From NCBI RefSeq assembly GCF_019320115.1, contig NC_089584.1, positions 72,447,533 through 72,511,532 on the forward strand: DNA of 64,000 nt. Direction: 5' to 3'. Shown here piece by piece: positions 22,989-34,442 of the stretch (within the stretch, counting starts at the first letter, position 1; every line of letters starts with the position of its first letter). The position numbers were made by a program, and so were the translations under genes. A model generated the notes under the pieces. It worked only from the letters and a program-made list of their open reading frames with translations. It searched no databases and was not told where the DNA came from. The DNA is from Miscanthus floridulus. Lineage: Eukaryota > Streptophyta > Magnoliopsida > Poales > Poaceae.

Positions 22989-24263
22989 TCATAAAATGAA
23001 GCCAATCATTGATCTAGTTTGCACACCTCTTGAAATATCACCAATAATAGTGTCCAATGGATGATCTCTTGCAACATTGGTTAGTTGAAGCACTTGCATT
23101 TGATTTCTTGCATTTGACTGATCACTTGGTTGAGATGATGAACTAGCCACTTGTTGTTGATCTTGCACTTTGTCATGACTAGTACTTGCTTGAACTTGAT
23201 CTTGAGAACCACTAGCTTGAACATTTGAGTTAGAGAGCACTTGATTCTTGTCATCTTCAACATCAATCACCTCTCTTGGCCTTATATCACCAATGTCCAT
23301 GTTCTTCATTGCATTGACCAATTGAGTGCCTCTTACATCATCTAGATTCTCATCTTCCTCTTGGGAACCATTTGTCTCATCAAATTCCACATCATGAACC
23401 TCCTCAAGAGTACCACTAGCCAAATTCCAAACTCTATATGCCTTGCTAGTAGTAGAGTAACCAAGCAAGAAACCTTCATCACATTTCTTTTTAAACTTGC
23501 TCAATCCAGTGTCTTTCTTCAATATATAGCATTTACAACCCAAAACCCAAAAGTATGCTATGTTGGACTTTCTTCCATTCAATAGTTCATAAGGTGTCTT
23601 CTCTATCATGTGGTGACAATAGAGTCAGTTGCTATAATAGCAAGCCATGTTGATTGCTTCGGCCCAAAATGAGTGACTCACATTGTACTCACTCAACATT
23701 GGTCTTGCCATGTCAATCAAAGTTCTATTCTTTCTTTCAACTAGGGCCATTTGATTGTGGAGTGTACTTGGCCGAGAATTGATGTCAAATTCCAAATTTA
23801 TTACACAACTCATCAATTCTTGTGTTCTTAAACTCACTACCATTGTCACTTCTAACTTTCTTGATAGTTGTTTCAAACTCATTGTGAATGCCCTTGATAA
23901 ATGATTTGAATGTTGCAAACACATCACTCTTGTCAACAAGAAAGAATACCCATGTGTATCTAGTGAAATCATCCACAATCACAAATCCATATTTGTTTCA
24001 TCAATGCTAGTGTATGTGGTTGGTCCAAACAAGTCCATGTGCATCAACTCAAATGCCTTAGATGTGCTCATCATGCTCTTCTTAGGATGTGTGTTACCAA
24101 CTTGCTTTCTGGCTTGACAAGCACTACATAGCTTTTCCTTTTCAAATGTGACATATTTCAAGCCTCTAACTAAATCATGCTTGATCAACTTGTTTAATTG
24201 TTTCATTCCAACATGACCAAGCCTTCTATGCCATAACCAACCCATGCTAGACTTAGTGATCAA
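22989..24263 (-). pseudogene. GAG-pre-integrase and integrase of element A
   Basis: The order on the minus strand is the pre-integrase zinc motif (MGWLWHRRLGHVGMKQL, then LCSACQARKQ), the integrase core (IVDDFTRYTWVFFL, KVRSDNGSEFKN) and the C-terminal part (KTPYELLNGRKSNIAYFWVL, GFLLGYSTTSKAYRVWN). Frameshifts at about 23980, 23790 and 23610 break it into four frames. The region of the third catalytic residue (about 23740-23780) is damaged by a frame change. Confidence 0.9.
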
Positions 24264-24630
24264 ATGTTGTCAATTGAGCTTCTCTAGCATTGAAATCAAC
24301 CAAGTATAGATTCTCATATCTAAATCCTTTGAATATCAAGTTAGAGCCATCTACACTTATGATCTCTACACCATCCACACCAAATATGCACTTGAAACCA
24401 AGATCACACAATTGAGCTACCGACAATAGATTGAAGTTCAAGCTCTCTACTAGTAGCACATTGGAAATGCTCAAGTCATTGGATATTACAATCTTACCAA
24501 GCCCTTTGACCTTACCTTTGCCATTGTCACCAAATTTGATACTATCAATCCCATTGCTCTTGTTTTCATTGATTGAATTGAACATTCTTGGATCACCGGT
24601 CATGTGTTGTGTGCACCCACTATCAAGCAC
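24253..24630 (-). pseudogene. protease region of element A
   Basis: The frame starts WMLDSGCTQHMTGD, containing the aspartic protease DSG triad, and continues through SISNVLLVESLNFNLLSVAQ. This is the usual copia protease/linker layout. It is one open frame of 125 codons but out of frame with gag. Confidence 0.88.
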
Positions 24631-25975
24631 CCAATGCCTTCCTCTGGCTTTATAATTGACCTATAAAAGAAAATCAATTCCTTTTAGGTACCCAAACTTG
24701 CTTGGGTCCTTGAAGGTTAGTTACCAAGGTTTTTGGTACCCAAATGGCCTTCTTCTTTGGCCCACAATTGGTGTACCAATGAACTTAGCCTTCACACCAT
24801 TAGGCACTCTTAAAAAGCATATAACAAGAATCAAATTTAATTGAGGATACATTAGGTAGCTTGTTCTTGTTAATCTTGCAATATTGCTCTACATGCCCAA
24901 CTTGCTTGCATCTATTGCAAAACCGACCATTACCCTTCACAAAGCTAACTTTGGGAGTGACAAAGGCTGCCTTGCTTTTCTTGGGGGTATAGCCTAATCC
25001 CTCTTTGTTGAGAGAAAACCTTTGGCTACCCAAGCACTTTAGCAAGCAGGCATCTCCACCATAGGCATTGCCTAAGGCACGAGTGAGCTCATTTACCTCC
25101 TTCTTGAGGGTCTCATTTTCCACCATTAGTGAGGCATCACAAGTGAGACCATCACTCAAAGGTGAAGTAGAAGTAGTAGTGCTACAAGAAGTGTTAGTGG
25201 GAGCAACTACAATGAGCTTATAAAAAGATTCATCAATAAGATCACAAGTTAGTCCCACATCACAAGACACTGATCACTTGCTCCTTCTTGGTCTCCTCCT
25301 TCTTGACTTGCTCAATGAGAGAGGAGTGAGCTTTTTCAAGCTTAGAGTGAGCTTTGCCAAGCTTCTCATGGGCTTCCATTAGCCTCTCATGAGTGGCATT
25401 GAGCTCATCAAGAGATTGCTCAAGAAATTTGACTTTCTTGTTCAATTCTTTGCACTCCTTTGTCTTCATCTCAAAGCAAGTGTGCACTTGCTCACACAAG
25501 TAATAATCCTTGATCTTCTCTCCCAAAGCCTTCAAGTCATTGACAATTACTTGCAACCGATGGAACATCTCTGAAATGCTCTCATCATCCTTCATCTTGA
25601 AGCTTGTCAACTTATCCTTGAGGATGTACAACTTGGCACTCTTCACCGCCGGTGTGCCCTCATATGTTTCCTCCAATCTCCTCCACACCTCATTAACTCT
25701 TTCACAATCCTTGATTTGCTCAAACACCTTGGAATCAATGGCATTGTATATTGTGTTGAGAGCCATTGTATTGCATTGTTTGTTGGTCTTGTCTTGGTTG
25801 GTGGGATTATCGGGATCAATGATAGCATAGTCATTCTCGGTCACCTCCCACACTTGATCATTGATTGAACCAAGATACATCATCATCTTTGTCTTCCAAT
25901 AATCATAGCATGTGCCATCAAAGAATAGGTGGTTTGCCCCCCACATGGTTGAACACAACTTGAGCCATAATTTGA
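24631..25975 (-). pseudogene. gag of element A with internal deletion
   Basis: Gag begins at about 25973 (MAQVVF) and shifts frame within about 25 codons. The main frame 25958-25260 has the UBN2/gag core (YDYWKTKMMMYLGSINDQVW, RLEETYEGT, FKMKDDESISEMFHR). It jumps after LGEKIKD to a coiled-coil repeat (ERLMEAHEKLGKAHSKLEKA). The capsid end and first zinc knuckle normally found between these are missing, which indicates an in-frame deletion. A later knuckle (CNRCKQVGHVEQYC, CX2CX4HX4C) survives in frame 25270-24800. Confidence 0.85.
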
Positions 25976-26009
25976 CACCGAGGTTGTTAAGCCTTTAATC
26001 AAATGGTGA

Positions 26010-26026
26010 CCATGGCTCCGATACCA
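26010..26026 (-). promoter_or_regulatory. primer binding site of element A
   Basis: On the minus strand TGGTATCGGAGCCATGG follows the 5' LTR by two bases. It matches the initiator tRNA-Met PBS with one change. Confidence 0.88.
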
Positions 26027-26028
26027 CT

Positions 26029-27959
26029 TGAAAGGTCCTAATATGGCTAGAGGGGGGTGAATAGCCTATTTAAAAATCTACAAACCAACTAGAGCAATTT
26101 GATTAGTATGACAAAAAGCGAAAAGCAAACTTGCTCTAGCTCTATAAGGGTTGCAAGCCACCTATCCAACAATTCTAATTGTTATGATCACTAGACACAC
26201 AATTTTCTATGTTACTACTCACTAAGATCTCTCACACTTGCTACACTAAAGAGCTCCACTAGATGAACTTAAAACAACAAAGCAAGCTCTCAATTCTAAT
26301 TACACTAAAGAGCTTGCCACAACTAGTTTGCAAGAATATAAATAAGTGAGTACGGTGATTATACCATTGTGTAGAGGAGTGAACCAATCGCAAGATGAAT
26401 ATTAAATCAATCACTAGGAGAATACCAAAGGGCAAGAGACAACCAATTTTCTCCTGAGGTTCATGTGCTTGCCAACACACTACGTCCCCATTGTGTCGAC
26501 CAACACTTGGTGGTTCGGCAGCTAAGAGGTGTTGCACAAACCTCGTCCACACAATTGGACACCGCAAGAACCTACCCACAAGTAAGGTAACTCAATGACA
26601 CAAGCAATCCACTAGAGTTACCTTTCGATGCTCCTGTCAGGGGAAGGTACAAATTCCCTCAATCACCAGAGATGGCCACTGAACAATCACCAACTTGTGC
26701 CAATCCTCCTCCACTTGCATCAAGCCATATAGGTGGTGGCAACCACCAAGAGCAACAAGCGAAATCCCGCAGTGAAACACGAACACCAAGTACCTCTAGA
26801 TGCAAACACCAAGCAGTGCACTTGGATTCTCTCCCAATCTCACAAAGATGATGAATCAATGATGGAGATGAGTGGGAGGGCTTTGGCTAAGCTCACAAGG
26901 TTGCTATGTCAATGCAAATGGCCAAGAGAGTGAGCTTGAGCCGGCCATGGGGCTTAAATAGAAGCCCCCATGAAATAGAGCCATTGGGCTCCTCACTGCA
27001 CAGAACATGGGCCAACCGAACGCTGGACCTCAACGTCTGGTCATGGGATGCATGCCACATGTCCCCTCTCTTCAAATACTAAGCGCCCAATCCCAATGGT
27101 CAAGTGATGACCAGACGCGCTGCTGCAAAGTGATCAGACGCTGGACCTCAGCGTCCGATCGTTTCTAGTAAGCATCCAGAAGCAAGAAATCATGACCGAA
27201 CGCGTCTAGTCATGCTCAACCGGACTCTCCTAGTGTCTGATCACTCGGTGTCTTCTCTGTGCACTGCCACATCAGCTGGAATGGATGCAGCCCTCCAGTG
27301 TCTGGTCACTAAGTGACTCAGCATCCGGTCAGAGACCGATGCCAGTGTCTTCGCTGCTTCTACTGACCGAACGCGTTGGTCCTTCCGAGACCAGCGTCCG
27401 GTCACTTATAGTGACCTCCGTCTTTTCTTTATAGGGCACCGGTGGCACCGTCAGACTGTCCACACTCTATGGGTGGACACTCTACCAGTGAAGTTCCTAA
27501 CCCTTACTCAAATGTGCCAACCACCAAGTGTATCACCTTGTGCACATGTGTTAGCATATTTTCACAAACATTTTCAAGGGTGTTAACACTCCACTAGATC
27601 CTAAGTGCATATGCATTGAGTTAGAGCATCTAGTGACACTTTGATAACCGCATTTCGATATGAGTTTCACCCCTCTTAAAGTATGACTATCGAACCTAAA
27701 TGTGATCACACTCACTAAGTGTCTTGATAACCGAAACAAAATGGCTCCTATCATTTATACATTTGCCTTGAGCCTTTTGTTTTTCTCTTTCTTCTTTTCA
27801 ATTCCAAGCACTTGATCATCACCATGGCATCGCCATCATCATGTCATGATCTTCATTTGCTTCACCACTTGGAATGTGCTACCTATCTCATGATCACTTT
27901 ATAAACTAGGATAGCACTTAGGGTTTCATCAATTTACCAAAACCAAACTAGAGCTTTCA
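26029..27959 (-). repeat. 5' LTR of element A
   Basis: It matches 18332-20299 with few differences. It holds the motif cluster at about 27005-27410 and a minus-strand TATA-like CTATTTAAGCCCC near 26948-26963. Confidence 0.92.
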
Positions 27960-28219
27960 CCTAGGCGATTTGAGTAGAATCACCTGGGGGCTTTTTGACT
28001 TGCCAGCGGGTGCATGCGAGCGCACCCGGTGGGTGTAGCCCTCGAGTCTACAGAGGAATACTCCTTTGGAGTTTTTTTTGAAAGAGAGGACTCTGAGGGC
28101 CATGGCCTTCTATTGTTGCCCATGGCATGTCCTAAAGACGGTGATTCCTTCTTGCCAAGGTCAGACCCTTCGTGGGTATGGTCATGAGATTTGGTGGTTC
28201 GCTAGCTGGATAGTTTGAA

Positions 28220-29075
28220 TAGGGTCTCAGCATCCCATCTATGGGAGGCTAGGGCCCATCGACATGCGGACAAGGCCAAGAGGGCGTTCAAGGCCCTATC
28301 GGTGAGGTTGCGACAGGATGAGGAGGAGGCTGCCAAAGTTAGGAGGGAGCAGGATGAGCTACTCTAGAAGGATGTCGAGACACACCGGTGGATCCTTGAC
28401 CTTCTTGCTGAGGCTGAGAGGGAGCAGGAGCTGTGTCTGGGAGCCAAGGAGAAGCCCATGGCCCTAGAGCAGAGGGTGAGTCAGGATGCCAAGGCGGTCG
28501 CCCAGCTACGCAAGGAGCAGGACAAGCTACTACAAACTATAGAGAGGCTCCACTCAGAGTGTGGTGTGGCCCACGAGGAGCATGACTAGGCTATCCAAGA
28601 GGGTGATGATGCGTAGCTAAAGATCGGCTCCCTCTAGGCCGAGCTTGGAACCATGACAACCCAGAGGCTAGAGGCTGAGGGCATCTCTGCTAGGCTAGCC
28701 ATGGAGCTCACTGAGGTGAGGAGGAACCTTTAGGCAGAGAGCGACGAGCTTGGTATCCTAAGTGTCACCCTCAGAGTGGTCTGCGATGACCTAGAGGTGG
28801 TGCGGTCGGAGGGGACCAGTTCACTCACGGCCCGTGCTATCGAGATCATGGTGTGGGTGCGCCAACTTCAAAGGAACTCCCTTCACACCGGGGTCAACCA
28901 AGCCTTTGCAATTGCTCATTCTCATTATGCAGATAGCATCGACTTGGAGACGATGAGCCTCGGCTTCACTCCTAGCTATGAAAGCCCATGAGATGGATGA
29001 GATAGAGACGGTGGTGGCTCTTCTTGCGCAGGACCTGGTGGACAAAATTGAAGAGAGAGTTCTCCCCTAGAGGGG
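28220..29075 (+). pseudogene. antisense coiled-coil ORF of element B
   Basis: On the plus strand, opposite to element B, a frame of about 280 codons can be followed. It includes ADKAKRAFKALSVRLRQDEE, EREQELCLGAKEKPMALEQR and LRKEQDKLLQTIERLHSECG, and ends near VALLAQDLVDKIEERVLP. It is rich in Glu, Arg, Gln and Leu and should form a long coiled coil. Five TAG stops, mostly where Gln fits, and one frameshift near 28988 break it. Tat-lineage elements are known to carry such an additional ORF between pol and the 3' LTR, often antisense. Its role is unknown. Confidence 0.65.
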
Positions 29076-29199
29076 CTAGTTAAGTCAAATAGGTTGGATG
29101 ATCATTATTGTAATCAGTGGACAAGTGCCGACCCTTATGTATCACAAAAAATAAACTCATTCATTTCAGTTTGATTGAACTTGTTCTCCTCCCTTTTTG

Positions 29200-31860
29200 T
29201 ATGCAAAAAAGGGGCTCAAGTATTCCAACCCTTCTAGTTTGTTAAGACCATAGGGCCTAAGGTGTAGGAGGGAAACTCTATTTACACTGGTGAGCAAAGA
29301 TACTATAGCCACTGAGGCGTAGTTTTCTTGTAGTCCAACCAGGCCTATTCAGTTGTTCGTTTCCACAATCCTTGCCACTAGGTTTAACGTGAGGAAGAGG
29401 CCGGGCACGATGACTATTTCAAAAAAGGGTGTATTTATACCCTTATCAGCCCCCAAGTGAGATCCGACCTCTTGTCATTGTTGGGGTCAGATATCACTGA
29501 AGATCGAGGAGAGGATAGCGACACTAGTAGGAGAAAGCATCTCTTGTATTTATGTGTACCCCCTCCCTAGGATCTGAGCTATTGTTCTACGACCATGTGT
29601 TTGGTCTCCTTGTGAGTCCAACTTTCCTTGAGCCCCTACGTGTAGCAAGGGTTTGGTCAAGGGTCGGCTTGTCTTTGTGATTGTTGCCCCATCCATGGTT
29701 TTCGCAACCTGAGGGGTTGAGTTAATTGTCACTCGCCTTGATGGCTCGAGTGATGCACTCGGTGAGCTTGCTAATGGGCATGTTATAGTGGAATTTGATT
29801 CCATTGTTCATGACAGGGTCGACAAAGCCCTCGTGTGGCATTTCACTGCTCCTTAACCTGCCTTCCAACATATGCCCCCTCAATAGGGATTCTATGGGCT
29901 TGGCTAGAGACTAGGATCAAACGAGAAGGTCAAGATGAGGCCACAGGGGCTCATCTATGTTTTCTCCCATGGCTCTTGTTCAACGCGAGGTAGCCTTGGG
30001 ACCTCCGTGGGCCGGCCTTTGAACCATGGTCTCCCAATTTAGGGTCAGGTGGCTCAAGCCCCTGAGCCCAGTGGGTCTCGGTAGGGGTCGACAATGTTTC
30101 ATGCGTCACCCTATCCTTGATTTCCACAACCAGAGGGGCTGAGCTAACGACACTTGCCTCAATGGCTTGAGTGTTGTGCTCGGTGAGCTCGCTAATGGGC
30201 ATGTTTGAGTGGAATCTGGGTCTATCATCCGCTGATGGGGTCGGTAGAGCCCTCATGTGGCATTCTACTACTTCTTAACCCACCTCTTGGCAGATGCCCA
30301 AGCCATTCAATGGGCTCAGGTGGCCCATTAGCCTCTCCTCAATGGAGATTCTATGGGATTGGCTCGAGGTTAGAATCGAATGAGAAAGGTCGAGATGTCC
30401 CTATCCGCTTTTGAGCAGGGTTGGGCAAGGCCACTTAGGCTCATCTCAGTTTTTTCCCCTGGCTCTATTTGACATGAGTTGTCCTCAAGCCCTTCGTGGG
30501 CTAGCCTTCGAACCTCGGTCGGTTGCCACTCATATCGAATGAGACGACTGCCGCTTTGTGACGTGACACGAAGCGTTGTGATGCATCAATTACATATGCA
30601 ATGCTTGGGTGTTTGGGATGAATGTATGAATGAATGAATGAATGAGAATGGACGAATGAATGATCATATAATGGAAAAGAAAAGTGGGGGTCGGTAAAGT
30701 TACCTCGATGACTCGAGTGATGGGTTTGGAGAGCTCTTACCGAATATGTTCGTGTGGGGTCTGGATCCAACATTTGTAACGGAGCCAACATAACCTGCAT
30801 GGGGTATACCACTACTCCCTATCCATCTCTCAGTAGCGGCTCTCTGAACCCTTCCTAATGGAGATTCCGCAGGTGGGCCCCTCCAAACCCTTCCCAAGAA
30901 GGTGGATGCTAAAGTTCGAGATGCGGGGACAAAGACTCTCATCATGCTGGTGAGCAAAGACACCATAGCCACTGGGGCGTAGGGTCCTTGTGGTCTGACC
31001 AGGTTCACTCAAAGTTTGTGCCCACACACTGTGCCTCTAGCTTTTTTAACGTAAGGAGGGCTTGGGCATAGAAAATGTCTACCGAATAGAGACTCTTACC
31101 AACCCCCGAGCGAAGTCCAACCCCCACCATTGCTGGGGTCAGAGGCTCTATAGCAAAATTAATGTGTAAAATAAGGGTGATCCATTTCTCGGTAGCAGCT
31201 TTGGGCCATTACTAGAGTGATGGGGTCAGAGAGCTTTTACCTCGAGTGATGGGGTCAGAGAATTTTTACCATCATTCATGATGGGGTTGGCATAACCTAT
31301 GTGGGGCATCCCACTGTTCTCTACCCGTTTCTCAGCGCTAGCCAAGCATCCGGTCGACTTGTGTTACCTGCTGAGACAAGACTTTCCTGTAGAGATAAAG
31401 GATGAGAACATCCCATGCAAGAATTTAGTTAGGCAGATAAGCTAGGCAGAGAAACTTGTAACAAATGGACAAGCTTTTAAATTATGTTATAGCAAACAAC
31501 CTTTTAGCCATTCTCCCCTTTTTATATAAAAAGGTTAGCGCACTCCGACCCTTTCCATCATTAAGGTCATAAAAGCTTGGAGTGCGGGTGAGCCAATTCT
31601 GATCATGCTGGTGAGCAAAGACACCATAGCCACTAGGGCGTAGATTTCCCATAGTCTGACCAGTTATACTCAGAGCTTGTTCCCATAAACCTAGCTCCTA
31701 GGTCTTAATGTGAAAAGGGGGGGTAGGAACAGAGAATGTCTATTGGATGGATATGCTCATATCAGCCCCCGAGTGAGGCCTGACCCTTTACTGTTGTTGG
31801 GTCGGATGTCATGAAAGATCGAGTTTGATAACAAAACTGATAAGAGAAAGTGTGCATTTA
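29200..31860. repeat. degenerate long repeats in the 3' region of element B
   Basis: The block 'gtgagcaaagacaccatagccact' (first 20 bases shared) recurs near 29290, 30951 and 31611. Each is followed about 130-160 bases later by 'cccc(g/a)agtgag...gacc...gttggggtc'. A second block, 'gatggggt(c/t)g...catgtgg', recurs near 29810, 30234, 30770 and 31276. No protein domain is visible. This is a repeat-rich untranslated region as found in Tat elements. Confidence 0.65.
30612..30664 (+). repeat. GAAT microsatellite
   Basis: Runs of 'atgaatgaatgaatgaatga' with a few interruptions. Confidence 0.85.
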
Positions 31861-32046
31861 TTAAGGGTAAAAGTGACATAGCTGCTCAATATTCCAAGCG
31901 TTGATGAAGACCTCATTGTTGATGGTCTTGAGCTTGTAGGCGCCTGGCCAGAGCATCTCTATGATGACGTACGGTCCCTCCCATGGTAGGGAGAGCTTGT
32001 GGCGGTCCTTGCATGCTTGGCCAAGCAAAGGAGGGCGACGTCGCAC
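31861..32046 (-). pseudogene. integrase C-terminus of element B
   Basis: This 61-codon minus-strand frame shows LSLPWEGPYVIIEMLWPGAY and NAWNIEQLCHFYP, followed by a stop. It is the standard C-terminal end of Tat-type gypsy integrase. Nothing of the catalytic core precedes it; gag sequence does. The pol deletion therefore ends just upstream of this fragment. Confidence 0.85.
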
Positions 32047-33078
32047 GCTTCATCTAGCTAGCCTCTGTCCTATGCTCCCCCTTGTTGGAGCTTTTGAATA
32101 AGAACCGCTTCACAAGGACGTAGCCTTTTGTACAGGTGCTTGATGGGGAAAGCATGGTTTGGGTATGGCCCTTCAAGCAGCTTCTCGAAGTGGCTTGGTG
32201 TACCCTCCATAGGCTTCTGGCCCCCCTTATGGTCGGCGTTGGCCATGAGCGAGCTCCTGTGCCGCTGTTTGTTCTTCTTGTTGGGACGGTTGGAAGCGCC
32301 CTCATCAGCGTCCTCGTCCTGCTTCACCTTGCCTTTGTGAACGCGTTGGCCAAAGGCCTGAGGTCTCAGGAAGCTAGGGCTCGGGCTTCAGTCCTCACCG
32401 CTATCGTAGCGTCTGCCACAACATGGGTAGTAGCTGCGGCTGGCCTCCTTCCTTGCCTCACTGCAGGTATGCCTACAAGCATTGAGGATGTCGCGTGCAT
32501 CACGGTGGAGGCCGAGACATTCATGCACTGGAACTACAGCGCATGGTCTGCCACCTTGCTGTGCCTAGTGGATCGACACGTCCTTGTCGGGTTGTTCTGA
32601 GGGTGCGTCATTCCCATGGGAGTTGAGGGTGTCATGTTCGTTACGGCAAGGGCCGAGACGCTCATGCATCAGAACCATGCTTCGTGACCTGCACGGGAGT
32701 GCGGTTAGGGCATTCTAGATGAGGTATTCTAGAGAGAGCGACTCTCCTTCGGCAAGCCGCATCATGATGTTGGTGAGTGAAAAAAGTGAGGTGGTGTAGG
32801 TCCTCCTAGGACGGTCGGGGTCCTAGGAAGGCACTGAGCAGGCGCTCTAGCCTCCCATAGTCGAAGTTGATGAGCTGGTCGCTTTCAATAATGTGGACCT
32901 CCAGTGCGTGTAGCTGCAACTCCTCCAGCACCTCAATGATTGCACTGAGGCCGGTGGAGCAGATAGGCTGGGCGATGGTAGGAGCCCATGCTAACTCTCC
33001 TTCTACCATGGTGATGAAGTTCAGGTCCCTGAAGCGCACGTGCACGTCTGAGACCCAGCTGTTGTTGTGATTTGCCAT
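32047..33078 (-). pseudogene. gag remnant of element B
   Basis: The ATG at 33078 opens a 90-codon frame (MANHNNSWVSDVHVRFRDLN, ending PRPS). Further gag-like text follows in shifting frames with many stops. The part at 32327-32070 contains FEKLLEGPYPNHAFPIKHLY, the segment normally found near the gag zinc finger in grass Tat elements. Gag then runs straight into the integrase end. Confidence 0.7.
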
Positions 33079-33112
33079 CTAAGGCCTAGTGTTGATGTCG
33101 GGACACGCAAAT

Positions 33113-33132
33113 TCCCCTACCTAACACGCCAA
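33113..33132 (-). promoter_or_regulatory. primer binding site of element B
   Basis: On the minus strand, right after the LTR, TTGGCGTGTTAGGTAGGGG matches the TTGGCGCGCCAGGTAGGGG start seen in grass Tat-type elements, with decayed CpG and CHG sites. Confidence 0.7.
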
Positions 33133-33133
33133 C

Positions 33134-34442
33134 TATTGGTGTTTTGAGTAAACACCAACGAGTAAATTTGTATTATTGCGCGTCTGGCCCGGATGGTGTG
33201 CTAAAAAGACACAAGGTTTATACTAGTTCGGGCAGAATGTCCTTATATCTAGTTCATGGCTGCTGCTCATGTTATTAGCACTAAAAAGTTCATAGTAGGG
33301 GTTACAAATGGGTGAGAGAGAGATAGGTCCCAAGTCTCTGATGGAAAGATCGAATGGGTGCCAAGAGCTCGGTCACTGCTCAGCTACATGTTCGAGGTTC
33401 GATGCTAGTGGTTCTGCTATGATGCGGTGTGATGTGCGATGTTGTGAATTGATGCCCTTAGAGGGGTGCCCTGCTTTCCCTTTTAAAGGCCAAAGGAGAG
33501 CATGGGTTATAGATGGGAGAAAAAAGGAAAATGAGAGGCAAAGGAAGTCCTTCAGGGTCGTCGGGCCTTGCTTTTCCTCTGTGCGGGCCCCGCTGACAAA
33601 CCCATGCTGGGCGCATGTCCGCTGACCATGACAGGGCCATGCCGGGTGCCTATCCGCTGACGATGCCATGTCCTGGCATTGTCAGCGGGTTGTGACATCC
33701 CATTCCGCCTCAACGAGCGTCGTAGCAAACCAGTGTGCTAATCAGTGGCCATACATGGAGTAGGCAGCACAGTGACCGTGTGTCTATTACTGTAGGTGAT
33801 GCGAGTTCCCTAGAATGACATGTTGTGGGGATGGGTCATGTTGAGATGTGACCGCTCCCTACATGATGCTAGAAGTTTGACCTTGGGTCACACCTTCTGG
33901 ACCATAGTGGTTGTTGTGAGCTTCCATAAAGATCCATGCCCGAGGGATCGGGTGAGATGAAGTCAGCCCTCAGACATCAGGCAAGACAGAGCCAGCCCTC
34001 AGACATCAGGCAAGGTGGAGCCAGCCCTCCGATGTCAAGCAAGGCAGAGCCAGCCCTTAGATGTCGGGTGAGGTAGAGCCAGCCTTTGGTCGTCGGGTGA
34101 GGCGGAGCCAACCCTCGGGGGTCGGCCGTGGTAGAGCCAACCCTCAGACATCGGGTGAGGCGGAGCCAGCCCTCGGACATCGAATGAGGTGGAGCCAACC
34201 CTCGAGAGTCAGCCAAGGTGGAGCCAACCCTCAGGGGTCGGGTGAGGTGGAGCCCACGACTACAGCGTCCACCAAGGCAGAGTCAACCCTTGGGGGTCAG
34301 ATAAGGCAGAGCCCCTAGCCTCAGTGGTTGGATGGGGCAGAGCCTAGTAGGAGGTGTAGTTGCACTCTTGATCACACGGATGAGTCAATGTTGATGGTCA
34401 TTAGCTCCTCCTCTTAGGGTACCCTAGTATTGGTCCCCGACA
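33134..34442 (-). repeat. 5' LTR of element B
   Basis: It matches 16933-18320 and carries the minisatellite (33950-34330) with a different unit count. The inner terminal dinucleotide has decayed (tattggtg against tgtcggtg). Confidence 0.9.

Larger units (their letters stand above)
18332..27959 (-). mobile_element. element A: SIRE/Maximus-type Ty1/copia, inserted in B
   Basis: LTRs lie at 26029-27959 (5', minus strand) and 18332-20299 (3'), with TGAAAGGTCC...GAGCTTTCA ends. A tRNA-iMet PBS, gag, protease, integrase, RT, RNase H and a polypurine tract follow in copia order (integrase before RT). The flanks cctga and cctag are only a partial target duplication. The LTRs are very similar, differing mainly by C/T changes, so the insertion is younger than its hosts. 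Frameshifts and a mutated RT active site make it defective. Motifs such as LDFGETYALVARLEAIR, YGLKQAPRAWYERL and MDLFGPTTYTSI indicate the SIRE lineage. Confidence 0.92.
16933..34442 (-). mobile_element. element B: internally deleted Tat-type Ty3/gypsy, inserted in C
   Basis: LTRs lie at 33134-34442 (5', minus strand) and 16933-18320 (3'). The sequence flanking it is the split RNase H of C, with near-duplicated sites catat (16928-16932) and tatat (34443-34447). On the minus strand it holds a PBS, a gag remnant, the last ~60 codons of integrase, a long repeat-rich 3' region, an antisense ORF and a polypurine tract. Protease, RT, RNase H and most of integrase are absent, so it depends on other elements. 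Without element A it is about 7.9 kb. The PBS type and the integrase end (GAYKL, NAWNIEQL.HFYP) suggest the Tat lineage. Confidence 0.88.

Noticed and set aside
32136..32600. 154-codon plus-strand frame with hydrophobic stretches
   Set aside because: It is antisense to the gag remnant of element B and mirrors its codons.
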